DNA from: JACVRW01 sp052038485 | GTDB taxonomy: Bacteria; Actinomycetota; Thermoleophilia; Solirubrobacterales; Thermoleophilaceae | Reading direction: 5' to 3' | Assembly (NCBI GenBank): GCA_052038485.1 | Contig: JBQGCL010000066.1 | Span: 1 to 64,000 of the forward strand | DNA length: 64,000 bases | Shown here: piece by piece, positions 1 to 8,441 of the stretch | How positions within the stretch are numbered: the stretch's first letter is position 1 | Layout of the letters: the number at the start of each line of letters is the position of its first letter | The notes under the pieces: model-generated | What the model saw: only the letters and a program-made list of their open reading frames with translations | Database searches by the model: none | Told to the model about the DNA's origin: nothing | Position numbers and translations under genes: made by a program

Positions 1-548
1 AACGGCGCGTCGAAGGTGAGCGTCGCGAGCACCCCGCCGAAGATGCCGAAGATCAGCGCGTAGATGTTGAACAGGCCGGTGACGACCATCAACGCGAGGA
101 AGCGCGGCACGACCAGGTTCTTGATCGGGTCGACGCCGAGCACCTGAAGCGCGTCCAGCTCCTCGCGGATCTTGCGCGCGCCGAGGTCGGCGGTGATCGC
201 GGTGCCGCCGACGCCCGCGAGGATGATCGCCGTCACGAACGGGGCGAACTCGCGGATCGAGGCGAGCACGAAGAAACCGCCGAGGCGGTCGATCGCGCCG
301 AACAGGACGAGGAAGTTGCCGGCCTGGAGGCCGGGCGCGCCGTAGCCGAACGCGATCGTCGAGATCGTCAGCGGCAGCCAGCAGAGCCGCAGCATGAACA
401 GGAACTGCTGCACGAACTCGGTGCCGTACGGGTAAGGCGGGCGCAGCGCCGAGACCAGCGTCTTGCCGGTCAGGATCATCATGTCGCCGACCTGCTCGAG
501 CAGGCTCTTCGTAGGCAGGAAGATGCGGTCGGCTGCGGCTCTAACCAC
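1..548 (-). CDS. MlaE/YrbE-family ABC transporter permease, N-terminal part
   Basis: This is the N-terminal ~182 residues of a permease that runs off the left window edge. It starts at GTG 548 after a strong Shine-Dalgarno (GGGAGGAG, 10 nt spacing). The reading (VRAADRIF..., then GYGAPGLQAG, REFAPFVTAIILAGVGGTAITADLGARK, REELDALQVLGVDP) carries the conserved MlaE signature: a small-residue-rich membrane segment followed by the EELDAL cytoplasmic coupling loop. The family forms the membrane channel of MCE/Mla lipid importers together with an MlaF ATPase and MCE proteins, which presumably lie to the left of the window. The lipoprotein at 634 is divergent. Family assignment is firm; the lipid substrate cannot be told. 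Confidence 0.9.
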   Translation of the reverse strand, partial: MVRAAADRIFLPTKSLLEQVGDMMILTGKTLVSALRPPYPYGTEFVQQFLFMLRLCWLPLTISTIAFGYGAPGLQAGNFLVLFGAIDRLGGFFVLASIREFAPFVTAIILAGVGGTAITADLGARKIREELDALQVLGVDPIKNLVVPRFLALMVVTGLFNIYALIFGIFGGVLATLTFDAP

Positions 549-619
549 TAAGCAGGTACTCCTCCCTCGGGACAGGAAGCCTATGGCATGTCCCGGCCCC
601 TCGCCACCGGGATCGGTGC

Positions 620-625
620 TATGTT
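620..625 (+). promoter_or_regulatory. Candidate -10 box for the lipoprotein gene
   Basis: TATGTT lies 8 nt before TTG 634. No convincing -35 or Shine-Dalgarno is visible, so a leaderless transcript beginning close to the start codon is suggested. Confidence 0.35.
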
Positions 626-633
626 CGCCCGAC

Positions 634-1251
634 TTGGAGGCGAGGAGGATTGTCCCGCTTTGCTGCGTGATCGCGGTCGTCGTCGCCGGCTGCGGCGGCG
701 GCGAGCGTCAGGACGAGAACGAGCCCGAGGGTGACTTCGCCGTCGAGGTCGTCAGCTCGGAGTTTCCGCAGAAGCAGAAGTTGGCGCAAAGCTCCGACCT
801 CGTGATCACCGTCCGCAACGCCGGCGACGAGACCGTCCCGAACATCGCGGTCACCGTGACCGGGCTCGGCTACCGGGCCACCCAGCCCGACCTGGCCAAC
901 CCGGAGCGGCCGCAGTTCGCCGTGAACGGGGTGCCGCGCGAGATCGGCGGCTTCCCCGAGGCAAAGGACGCGACGCCGCTGGGCTGCGACACCGCCTACG
1001 TGAACACGTGGGCGTGCGGGCCGCTGAAGGCGGGCGACGAACGCACCTTCGTCTGGAAGGTGACGGCCGTGAAGGCCGGCCCCTACAAGGTCACCTGGCG
1101 CGTCGGGGCGGGGCTGAACGGCAAGGCCAAGGCGGTCACCGCGGGCGGCGGCGGCGCGCCCACCGGCACGTTCACGGGGACGGTCTCGAACAAGGCGCCG
1201 GACGTGCGCATCGCGGCCGACGGCAAGACCGTCGTCAGCGAGTCCCCCTGA
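634..1251 (+). CDS. Secreted lipoprotein of unknown function
   Basis: The protein has 205 residues. Starting at TTG 634 it begins with a textbook lipoprotein signal: MEARR, a hydrophobic stretch and the lipobox VAGC with Cys at residue 20, followed by a Gly-rich and acidic linker. The rest (about residues 35-200) is a soluble domain with a pattern like an archaellum/CARDB-type beta sandwich (LVITVRNAGDETVPNIAVTVTG, then RTFVWKVTAVKAGPYKVTWRV), as found in extracellular adhesion or scaffold domains. In-frame starts further upstream (GTG 616 and earlier) would only lengthen the signal. It is divergent from the MlaE permease. Its last 17 bases overlap the convergent small Cys-rich gene. Function is not recognised. 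Confidence 0.75.
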   Translation: MEARRIVPLCCVIAVVVAGCGGGERQDENEPEGDFAVEVVSSEFPQKQKLAQSSDLVITVRNAGDETVPNIAVTVTGLGYRATQPDLANPERPQFAVNGVPREIGGFPEAKDATPLGCDTAYVNTWACGPLKAGDERTFVWKVTAVKAGPYKVTWRVGAGLNGKAKAVTAGGGGAPTGTFTGTVSNKAPDVRIAADGKTVVSESP

Positions 1252-1387
1252 CGTAGCCGGCGCAGTCGGTTACGGGCAGCCGCGGGTACTTGGGATAGCT
1301 CGGGTCCGTCTTCGAGCGCTCGCACATCGAGAACACGCTCCCGCGGGTGTTTCGCACCAGCTTCTGGTGCTCGCACGTGTCACACAG
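1235..1387 (-). CDS. Small Cys-rich protein (CDTC...C...C type)
   Basis: The minus-strand reading LCDTCEHQKLVRNTRGS, FSMCERSKTDPSYPKYPRLPV, TDCAGYVRGTR matches a short conserved actinobacterial protein with four cysteines (CxxC near the N-terminus, then two single Cys). These probably bind a metal such as zinc, which is inference. No ATG, GTG or TTG lies upstream in frame close to the conserved part. The nearest candidates are CTG 1387, which would make MCDTCEHQK, and CTG 1420. The start is therefore unresolved, and the gene could be leaderless with a CTG start, or broken at its 5' end. It lies back to back with the LuxR gene at 1427 and ends inside the lipoprotein gene. Confidence 0.55.
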   Translation of the reverse strand: MCDTCEHQKLVRNTRGSVFSMCERSKTDPSYPKYPRLPVTDCAGYVRGTR

Positions 1388-1426
1388 GCCGCGCCGCGTA
1401 TCGTCTCTGGAGAGGATCAGTCGAGT

Positions 1427-4393
1427 ATGGCGACCCGGGTCACGAGCACGCGTTTCGTAGGGCGAGCCGCCGAGCTGGCGGAGCTGACGGCGGCGTTCGA
1501 GGCCGGCGCCGCCGGCACGCCGTCGCTGGCGCTGGTGGCCGGCGAGTCGGGCGTCGGCAAGACGCGGCTCGCCAGCGAGCTGACCCACCGGGCGCGTGAG
1601 ACCGGCGGTCGGGTGCTGAGCGGCGACTGCGTCGAGCTGGGCGAGGGCGAGCTGCCCTACGCACCGCTCGTCGGCGCGCTGCGCCGGGTCGCGCGCGACG
1701 GCGACCCCGCCTTCGACGCGCTTCCGCCCGCCCAGCTGGCCGACCTCGCCACGATCCTGCCCGGGCTCGGCGGCGGCTCGCGCGAGGAGGGCGACGAGGC
1801 CGAGCAGGTCAGGGTGTTCGAGGCGCTGCTGGCGGTATTCGACACGATGTCCGAGGAGCGCCCGCTGCTGCTCGTGATCGAAGACCTGCACTGGGCCGAC
1901 AGCTCCACGCGCGGGTTCGTCCGCTTCCTGGCGCGCACGCTGTGCACGGAGCGGATGCTCGTGCTCGGCACCTACCGGTCCGACGAGCTGCACCGCCGCC
2001 ACCCGCTGCGCCCGCTGCTGGCCGAGCTGGCCCGCGATCCGCTCGCCCACCTCGTCGAGCTCGACCGCCTCACGCGCGCCGAGATGACCGAGCAGCTCGA
2101 GGACATCCTCGCGCGCAGCGCCGACCCGGGCCTGGTCGAGCGCCTCTACTCGCGCAGCGAGGGCAACCCGCTGTTCACCGAGGAGCTGCTGGCGGTCGGG
2201 CTGGACGGACGGGGCGCGCTGCCGCCGACGCTGCGCGACGCCCTGATGCTGCGTGTTGAGCGGCTGTCGGCGCCCGCCCAGGAGGTGCTGCGCTGGCTGG
2301 CCTGCCAGTCGCTCGGCGACGCCCTGCTCGGCGAGCTGACCGGGCTCGACCCGGCCGAGCTGCGCGAGGGCCTGCGCGAGGCGGTCGGTAGCCAGATCGC
2401 CGTGGCGCACGCGGACGGCAGCTACGGCTTCCGCCACGCGCTGCTGCGCGAGGTGGTCTACGACGACCTGCTGCCCGGCGAGCGCGCCGAGCAGCACGGA
2501 GCGATTGCCCGGGCGCTCGAGCGCGCGATCGAGAGCGAGGGCGAGCGGGTGCACTTGACCGCCGAGGTCGCCCACCACTGGCTGGCCGCCGGGGACCAGC
2601 CGGCGGCGCTGGCCGCCTCCGTGCGCGCCGCCGGGGCCGCCGAGGGGGTGAACGCCTTCCACGAGGCGCTGTCGCTGCGCGAGCGCGCGCTGGGGCTGTG
2701 GGACCGCGTCCCCGACCCGGAGCAGGTCGCCGGGCTGAGCAAGGCCGAGCTGCTGATGCAGGCCGCCAACGCGGCGGACGTCACCGGCGACGCGGCGCGC
2801 CAGGAGACGCTCCTGCGGCACACGCTCGAGCTCGTCGACGAGGGCTCCGAGCCGCGCCGCGCCGCGTCCGTGCTGGAGCGCCTGTCGCGGGCGCTTTGGA
2901 GCCTCAACCGCCAGGAGGAGAGCGTCGACACGATCCGCCGCGCGCTGGCGCTGCTGCCGGAGGACGAGCAGTCGCGCGAGCGGGCCGCCCTGCTCGTGGA
3001 GCTGGCCCGCGCTCACATGCTCCAGTCGCGCTTCGGCGAGTCGATCCGGGAGGCGCGCGAGACGCTCGAGGTGGCGCGCGCGATCGGCGAACGCAACGTC
3101 GAGGTGCGCGCGCTCAACGTGCTCGGCACGGCGCTGGGCAACCAGGGCGACGCCGAGGGCGGCGCCGCCGCCCTGCGCGAGGCGCTCGACATCGCGCGCG
3201 CCGCCGGGCTCCCGCGCGAGGTCACCGCCGCCTACATCAACCTCGCCGACGTGCTGCACGTCAGCGGGCACACGGCCGACGCGCTCGAGGTCGCGCACGA
3301 GGGTCTTCAGACGAGCGCGCCGAACACGCGCGCGCACGACTGGCTGATGATGAACGCCGTCGAGTTCTCCTACTACCTGGGCCGTTGGAACGAGGCGCGC
3401 GAGCTGCTGCCGACCCAGAGCCGGCGCCGCTACGGCAACCAGCTGTTCGTCTGGCACATGTGCCGGGCGGTGCTGGCGCTCGGCGAGGGCGACCTCGACT
3501 CCGCGCGCGTCGAGCTGGACGGCATGGAGCTGACCGCGCGCGAGTCGACCGAGCCGCAGTTCGTCGGCGCGTACGGCTGGATGCGAGCGGAGCTCGAGCG
3601 GCGCTCCGGCAACATCGACGCCGCCCGCGCGGCGGCGGACGACGCGCTCGACCAGATCGAGTACTGCTCCGACGACGTGACCCGCATCGCGGGCGTGGCC
3701 GCGCTGGGCGTGCGCATCGAGGCGGACGCGGCCACCCTCGCGCGCGACCGCCGCGACGCCGAGGCGGAGCGGATCGCGCTCGGGCGGGCGGACGACCACC
3801 TGTCGCGCCTGCGGCTGACCGGCGAGGCCGGCGGGCCCGTCGAGCGCGCCGAGCTGGCCGGCGGGGAGGCCGAGTACAGCCGTGCCACCGGGGAGGACGA
3901 CCCGGCGCTCTGGGCGGCGGGCGCGGACACCTGGGACGAGCTCGAGCGGCCGTACCGGCGCGTCTATTGCAGCTGGCGGCACGCCGAGGCGCTGGTGCGC
4001 GCCGACGACCGCGCCGCGGCCGCCGCCGTGGCCTCCGACGGGCTGCGCTCGGCCCGCGAGCTGGGCAGCGGCTGGCTGGTGGCCGAGCTGGAGTCGCTCG
4101 CCGCGAGGGCGCGGCTGCGCCTGCTCGGCCCGGCCGAGCCCACCGACGACGAGCCCGCGACCAGTGAGCCCGAGGACGAGCCGTTCGGCCTCACGCCGCG
4201 CGAGCGGCAGGTGCTGGCGCTGGTCGCCCGCGGCGCGACCAACCGCGAGATCGGCCTGGAGCTGCACATGGCGGAGAAGACCGCCAGCGTGCACGTGTCG
4301 CGCATCCTCGCCAAGCTCGACGTGCGCTCGCGCACAGAGGCCGCCGCGCTTGCGGTGCGGCAGGGGCTGGCGGACAGCGGGGCGGCGGTCTGA
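1427..4393 (+). CDS. Large LuxR-family (LAL-type) ATPase transcriptional regulator
   Basis: The protein has 988 residues. ATG 1427 is chosen because GGAGAGGA lies 9 nt upstream. The N-terminus is an AAA/STAND ATPase: Walker A GESGVGKT at residues 39-46 and Walker B LLLVIEDLHWAD near residue 145. The middle is a long helical TPR-like region (about 400-900, repeated A/L-rich helices). The C-terminus is a LuxR helix-turn-helix (FGLTPRERQVLALVARGATNREIG...VHVSRILAKLDVRSRTEAAA). Size and order are typical of LAL regulators, which bind ATP and an inducer through the TPR region and then activate transcription. The epimerase gene starts within its stop codon, so it probably controls or at least is co-transcribed with the dgcA-dgcN-SDR genes. 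The inducer is unknown. Confidence 0.92.
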   Translation: MATRVTSTRFVGRAAELAELTAAFEAGAAGTPSLALVAGESGVGKTRLASELTHRARETGGRVLSGDCVELGEGELPYAPLVGALRRVARDGDPAFDALPPAQLADLATILPGLGGGSREEGDEAEQVRVFEALLAVFDTMSEERPLLLVIEDLHWADSSTRGFVRFLARTLCTERMLVLGTYRSDELHRRHPLRPLLAELARDPLAHLVELDRLTRAEMTEQLEDILARSADPGLVERLYSRSEGNPLFTEELLAVGLDGRGALPPTLRDALMLRVERLSAPAQEVLRWLACQSLGDALLGELTGLDPAELREGLREAVGSQIAVAHADGSYGFRHALLREVVYDDLLPGERAEQHGAIARALERAIESEGERVHLTAEVAHHWLAAGDQPAALAASVRAAGAAEGVNAFHEALSLRERALGLWDRVPDPEQVAGLSKAELLMQAANAADVTGDAARQETLLRHTLELVDEGSEPRRAASVLERLSRALWSLNRQEESVDTIRRALALLPEDEQSRERAALLVELARAHMLQSRFGESIREARETLEVARAIGERNVEVRALNVLGTALGNQGDAEGGAAALREALDIARAAGLPREVTAAYINLADVLHVSGHTADALEVAHEGLQTSAPNTRAHDWLMMNAVEFSYYLGRWNEARELLPTQSRRRYGNQLFVWHMCRAVLALGEGDLDSARVELDGMELTARESTEPQFVGAYGWMRAELERRSGNIDAARAAADDALDQIEYCSDDVTRIAGVAALGVRIEADAATLARDRRDAEAERIALGRADDHLSRLRLTGEAGGPVERAELAGGEAEYSRATGEDDPALWAAGADTWDELERPYRRVYCSWRHAEALVRADDRAAAAAVASDGLRSARELGSGWLVAELESLAARARLRLLGPAEPTDDEPATSEPEDEPFGLTPRERQVLALVARGATNREIGLELHMAEKTASVHVSRILAKLDVRSRTEAAALAVRQGLADSGAAV

Positions 4394-5382
4394 GGCTCAC
4401 AGCCCGCACGGTCTCCCTCGCCCTGGCCGAGGAGTTCGGGATCGCGCGCGGGTCGCGCACCGAGACCGAGGTCGTTCAGGTGGAGCTGGAGCACGACGAT
4501 CTGGTCGGCCGCGGCGAGGCCGCGCCGGTCTACTACCGGGGCGAGAGCGCCGCCAGCGCCCGTGACTTCCTCACCTCGCTCCCCCCGCTCGACGATCCGT
4601 TCGCCCTCGAAGACACCCTTTCGCGCACCGGCGACGCGGCCGGGCGTTCAGCGCTCGACGCGGCGCTGCACGACTGGATCGGCCGCCGTCTGGGGCAGCC
4701 GCTGTGGCGACTGCTCGGCCTCTCGCGCGACGCGCCCGTCACCTCGTACACGCTCGGCATCGACACGCTCGAGGGCAGCCGCGACCGCGCCCGCCGGGCG
4801 GCCGGCTTCAGGGCGCTCAAGGTCAAGGTCGGCGGCTCCGACGACCTGGCGCGGCTCGAGGCGATCAGGGCGGAAACCGATGCCGTCCTCCGGGTGGACG
4901 CCAACGAGGGCTGGACGCTCGAGCAGGCGCGCGAGCTCGTGCCCGCGCTCGTCGAGCTCGGCGTCGAGTTCATCGAGCAGCCGTTCCCCGCCGCGGACCT
5001 GGAATCCTTCCGCGCTCTGCGGGAGCTCGACTCGCTTCCGCCGGTGATCGTCGACGAGGGCTGTCAGGACCTCTCCGACGTCGCGCCGGCCGCCGGCTAT
5101 GCGGATGGGATCAACATCAAGCTCGCGAAATCCGGGGGCCTGCGCGAGGCGGTCCGGATGGTGCACGCCGCACGCGCGCTCGGCCTGGGTGTGATGATCG
5201 GCTGCATGGTCGAGTCGCAGCTGGGAGTTGCCCCAGCGGCGCAGATCGCCTCGCTGGCGGACTGGGTGGACCTGGACGGCCACCTGCTGCTGGCGGACGA
5301 GCCCTTCCGCGGGCTCCAGTTCGAGGAGGGACGCGTGCTGCCGTCGCACGGCCCCGGGCTCGGCGTGGAGCCTGCCGCGTGA
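4390..5382 (+). CDS. dgcA: Enolase-superfamily dipeptide epimerase / N-acetyl-glutamate racemase (DgcA-like)
   Basis: The protein has 330 residues if it starts at CTG 4390, which overlaps the previous stop as CTGA. That gives an N-terminus (MRLTARTVSLALAEEFGIARG) matching the family. The first canonical start, GTG 4480, would cut away 30 conserved residues. Catalytic features visible: KxK in LKVKVGG, the metal-ligand series DANEGW, FIEQPFP and VIVDEG, and the second lysine in INIKLAKSGG. The fold is muconate cycloisomerase-like. The family epimerises L-Ala-D/L-Glu. The DgcA branch racemises N-acetyl-D-Glu. The overlapping downstream DUF1611 gene (DgcN) favours the DgcA role. Family is sure; exact substrate is inferred from context. 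Confidence 0.85.
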   Translation: MRLTARTVSLALAEEFGIARGSRTETEVVQVELEHDDLVGRGEAAPVYYRGESAASARDFLTSLPPLDDPFALEDTLSRTGDAAGRSALDAALHDWIGRRLGQPLWRLLGLSRDAPVTSYTLGIDTLEGSRDRARRAAGFRALKVKVGGSDDLARLEAIRAETDAVLRVDANEGWTLEQARELVPALVELGVEFIEQPFPAADLESFRALRELDSLPPVIVDEGCQDLSDVAPAAGYADGINIKLAKSGGLREAVRMVHAARALGLGVMIGCMVESQLGVAPAAQIASLADWVDLDGHLLLADEPFRGLQFEEGRVLPSHGPGLGVEPAA

Positions 5383-6422
5383 GCGAGAAGCTCGCGATCT
5401 TCGCCGAGGGACTGTTCGCCGCCCACAACGGCAAGACCGCCCACGGCGTGATCCGCTACGGCACGCGCGACGTGGTCGCCGTGATCGACTCGACGCAGGC
5501 CGGCCGCACGGCATCCGACGTGATCCCGTTCTCGCTCCAGCCGGTGCCGATCGTGGCGACGCTGGGCGAGGCGATCGGGCTCGGCGCCAACGCGCTGCTG
5601 GTCGGGGTCGCGCCCACCGGCGGCAAGCTCGACCCGGCCTGGCGTGCGACGCTGCTCGAGGCGATCGGCGCCGGCCTCCACATCGAGGCCGGCCTGCACA
5701 CGCAGCTGTCCGAGGACGCCGAGCTGCGCCGGGCCGCCACGCGCGCCGGCGTCGCACTGCGCGACCTGCGCGCGGCGCCGGCCGACCTGACCGTGCCCGA
5801 GGGCCCGTACAGCCGGCCCGACTCGGTGCGGGTGGTGCACAGCGTCGGCTCGGACACCGTGATCGGCAAGAAGGTGGTGACGCTCGAGCTCGATCGCGCG
5901 GCGCGCGAGCGCGGCCTGCGCTCGGTCTACGTGCCGACCGGCCAGACCGGCGTGGCGATCGCCGGCTGGGGCATCGCCGTGGACCACGTGATCTCCGACT
6001 ACGTGGCCGGAGCGGGCGAGCGGCTCGTCCGCGAGGGCTCGCAGCGCGGCGACCTGCTCTTCGTCGAGGGCCAAGGCGGCCTCTTCCACCCGGCCTACTC
6101 GGGAGTGACGCTGGGCCTCCTGCACGGCTCGGCCCCGGACCTCCTGATCCTGGTCCACAAGGCCGGCGCGAGGGCGCTGCGCAACTACCCGGACCTGCCG
6201 ATCCCGCCGCTGACCGAGCTGATCGCCTCCTACGAGCGGGTCGCCAACCCGGTGCGCCCCAACCGCGTCGTCGCCATCGCGCTGAACACGGCCGATCTCG
6301 CGAGCGACGACGAAGCACGCGCCGCGACCGAGGCAGCGCAGGCCGAAACCGGCCTCGTGGCCGACGACGTCGTCCGCTTCGGGCCCGACCGCGTCCTGGA
6401 CGCGGTCCTGGACGCGCTCTGA
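5379..6422 (+). CDS. dgcN: DUF1611-family D-glutamate N-acetyltransferase (DgcN-like)
   Basis: The protein has 347 residues and starts at GTG 5379 in a GTGA overlap with dgcA. It has the DUF1611 two-part structure: an N-terminal Rossmann-like half (KTAHGVIRYG, then LLVGVAPTGGKL) and a C-terminal P-loop-like half (VHSVGSDTVIGKKVVTLEL, then FVEGQGGLFHPAYSGVTLGLLHG). In the characterised DgcN-DgcA pair this protein N-acetylates D-glutamate, which DgcA then converts to the L form for normal catabolism. The strict pairing seen here fits that pathway. The P-loop is not a perfect Walker A (SDTVIGKK), as is usual in this family. The name rests on family plus neighbour, not on catalytic residues. Confidence 0.8.
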   Translation: MSEKLAIFAEGLFAAHNGKTAHGVIRYGTRDVVAVIDSTQAGRTASDVIPFSLQPVPIVATLGEAIGLGANALLVGVAPTGGKLDPAWRATLLEAIGAGLHIEAGLHTQLSEDAELRRAATRAGVALRDLRAAPADLTVPEGPYSRPDSVRVVHSVGSDTVIGKKVVTLELDRAARERGLRSVYVPTGQTGVAIAGWGIAVDHVISDYVAGAGERLVREGSQRGDLLFVEGQGGLFHPAYSGVTLGLLHGSAPDLLILVHKAGARALRNYPDLPIPPLTELIASYERVANPVRPNRVVAIALNTADLASDDEARAATEAAQAETGLVADDVVRFGPDRVLDAVLDAL

Positions 6423-7330
6423 GCCGGGCGCTCGTCACCGGGGCGACCGGCTTCGTCGGCGGCGGGCTGGCGCGCGGCCTGCTCGAGCGCGGGCACGAGG
6501 TGCGCTGCCTCGTGCGCGACCGCCGGCGCGCCGCCGAGCTCGAGCGAGCCGGCTGCGAGCTGCACGAGGGGGACGTGCTCGAGCGCGACAGCCTGAGGGG
6601 GGCCGGCGAGGGGGCGGAGATCGCGTACTACCTGGTCCACTCGATGGGCCGCGGCAGCGATCGCTCGGGCCTGATCGAGCGCGAGCGCCGCGCGGCCGGA
6701 AACTTCGCGGCGATGGCGCTTGCCGAGGGGGTGCAGCGCGTCGTCTACCTGGGTGGGCTCGGCGACCGGCCGGAGTCCGAGCACCTCGCCAGCCGGGCCG
6801 AGACCGCCGAGGTGCTCCGCGGCGAGGGTCCGCCGCTGACGTGGTTTCGCGCCGGGATGGTGATCGGGCCGGGCAGCGAGAGCTACCGGACGCTGCGCTA
6901 TCTCGTCAAGCGCCTGCCGTTGATGATCGCCCCCGCCTGGCTGCGCAACCGCACCCAGCCGATCGCGGTCGACGACGTGCTCGCCTACCTCGCCCAGGCG
7001 GCCGAGCGCCCCGCGTCGGCCGGGCGTGAGATCCAGATCGGCGGCCCGGACGTGGTCACCTACGCCGACCTGCTCGACCTGATGGCCGACATGCTCGAGG
7101 TGCGCCGGCGCCCGCGCATCCCCGTGCCGCTGCTGTCGCCGCGCCTGTCGTCGCTGTGGATCGGACTGGTGACCCCGGTCGACGCGGGCGTTGCGCGCCC
7201 GCTGGTCGAGAGCCTGGCCGTCGAGACGGTCGTGACCGACCCGGCGGGACAGGAGCTGTTCGACGTGGAGCCGATTCCGGCGGCCGAGGCGCTGCGCAAA
7301 GCGGTCAGCGCGGCAGCGACGGAGCGATGA
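6419..7330 (+). CDS. NAD(P)-binding atypical SDR / NmrA-like oxidoreductase
   Basis: The protein has 303 residues if it begins at CTG 6419, again a CTGA overlap with the gene before. This gives MSRALVTGATGFVGGGLARGLLERGHEV, a perfect N-terminal dinucleotide-binding motif (GATGFVG). No ATG/GTG/TTG start exists between the previous in-frame stop and this point. YYLVHSMGRGS and a later RTQPIAVDDVLAYL are typical of the complex-I NDUFA9-like / YlbE-type atypical SDRs, which often lack the classical YxxxK pair; none is evident here. The reaction is unknown. Membership in the dgcA-dgcN unit suggests a linked, possibly only co-regulated, role. It converges on and overlaps the PucR gene by 26 bases. 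Confidence 0.8.
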   Translation: MSRALVTGATGFVGGGLARGLLERGHEVRCLVRDRRRAAELERAGCELHEGDVLERDSLRGAGEGAEIAYYLVHSMGRGSDRSGLIERERRAAGNFAAMALAEGVQRVVYLGGLGDRPESEHLASRAETAEVLRGEGPPLTWFRAGMVIGPGSESYRTLRYLVKRLPLMIAPAWLRNRTQPIAVDDVLAYLAQAAERPASAGREIQIGGPDVVTYADLLDLMADMLEVRRRPRIPVPLLSPRLSSLWIGLVTPVDAGVARPLVESLAVETVVTDPAGQELFDVEPIPAAEALRKAVSAAATER

Positions 7331-8441
7331 TGCGGAACGCCTTGAGGCCGAGCCCCAGGCGCTCGCGATCCTCGGAGCGCAGCGGGTCAAGGCCGCTCAG
7401 GTCGCGCACTCGCTCCAGGCGGTACGCGACCGTGTGGCGGTGCGCGTGGATCGCCTGGGCGGTCGCGTTCATGTTGCAGTTGTTGGCCAGGTAGGCGTCG
7501 ACCGTGCCGATCAGGTCGGTCGCGTACTGCTCGTCGTAGCGGACCAGCGGCGCAACGGTGTCCTCGTAGAAGCTGCGCACCTCCTGCGGATGACTGGCCA
7601 GCACCCGGAACAGCAGCCGGTAGGTGCCCTGGCCGATCTCGGCCCCGGGCGGCCCGCCGCCGGCCGCCGTGACGCCCAGCACCAGCTCCGCCTCCTCCAG
7701 CGCGCGGCGCGCCTCGGCCGCTCCGCTGCGGTACGACGACAGCCCGATCGCCGCGTGCCGGCCCAGGCGCGCGGCCGCTCGCCGCGCCGGGTCGGGCGGT
7801 CCCGGCAGCAGCGCGTACACCTTGTCCTCGACGCCCTGGGCCAGCGCACCGGGCAGCTCGGCCACCAGTGCCGCCACCAGCCGTCCGGGGCCGCGCCCGT
7901 TCGGGTTGGCGCAGAGCGCCACGAAGCCGCCGGCAAGGTCGCAGCCCAGCCGCGCCGCCCGGCGCTGCACGTCGGCCGGGTCGAGGTCGGGGCGCGTCAA
8001 CAGCTCCTCGAGGAACGAGCCGCGCAGCGTCTGCTCGGTCTCGTCCTTCGCCTCCACGACGGCCACCTCGGTGAGCGCCGCGATCGCCGCCATGTGGAGG
8101 TACTCGCCCGCGTCCGGCCGGCCGGAACCGAGCAGCAGCACGGCCCCCAGCTCGCGGCCGCCCGACGAGATCGGCACCTCGGCCGTCACGTCGGACGGGC
8201 GCTGTGGACGCCCGCCGGCGAGGCGGGCGCCCACATAGCGCTCGTATCGTGCCCACCCCTCTAGGGGGACCCCCAAACGAGGCACGACCACGGCCACCGG
8301 CGCACCCGTGTGCGCGGCGGCAATCTCGGCCACGCGCTCCAGCCCGTCCCCAGCCAGCACGGCGCCCACCATCTCCAGGTGGGCGCCGCGCGGCGTCTGG
8401 GCGGCTGTGTCCGTGTCGACGGACCTAAGCGAGGTCCCCAT
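7305..8441 (-). CDS. PucR/CdaR-type transcriptional regulator
   Basis: The protein has 378 residues from ATG 8441 (MGTSLRSVDTD). The reading frame is open further up, but 8441 is the first ATG after the PII stop region and leaves a 17-base overlap with that gene. The N-terminal part looks like a GAF-type sensory domain (about 30-140). The middle is the CdaR GGDEF-like region. The C-terminus is the PucR helix-turn-helix (NMNATAQAIHAHRHTVAYRLERVRDLSGLDP). Such regulators control purine, amino-acid or other nitrogen-source catabolism. It is the last gene of the amt-PII operon, so a nitrogen-status role is likely (inference from context). Confidence 0.88.
   Translation of the reverse strand: MGTSLRSVDTDTAAQTPRGAHLEMVGAVLAGDGLERVAEIAAAHTGAPVAVVVPRLGVPLEGWARYERYVGARLAGGRPQRPSDVTAEVPISSGGRELGAVLLLGSGRPDAGEYLHMAAIAALTEVAVVEAKDETEQTLRGSFLEELLTRPDLDPADVQRRAARLGCDLAGGFVALCANPNGRGPGRLVAALVAELPGALAQGVEDKVYALLPGPPDPARRAAARLGRHAAIGLSSYRSGAAEARRALEEAELVLGVTAAGGGPPGAEIGQGTYRLLFRVLASHPQEVRSFYEDTVAPLVRYDEQYATDLIGTVDAYLANNCNMNATAQAIHAHRHTVAYRLERVRDLSGLDPLRSEDRERLGLGLKAFRIIAPSLPR

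Noticed and set aside
1657..4167. Long antisense and alternative-frame open frames across the LuxR gene
   Set aside because: High G+C gives long open shadow frames; their sequence is Arg/Ala/Pro-rich and low-complexity, and the true frame has clear domains.
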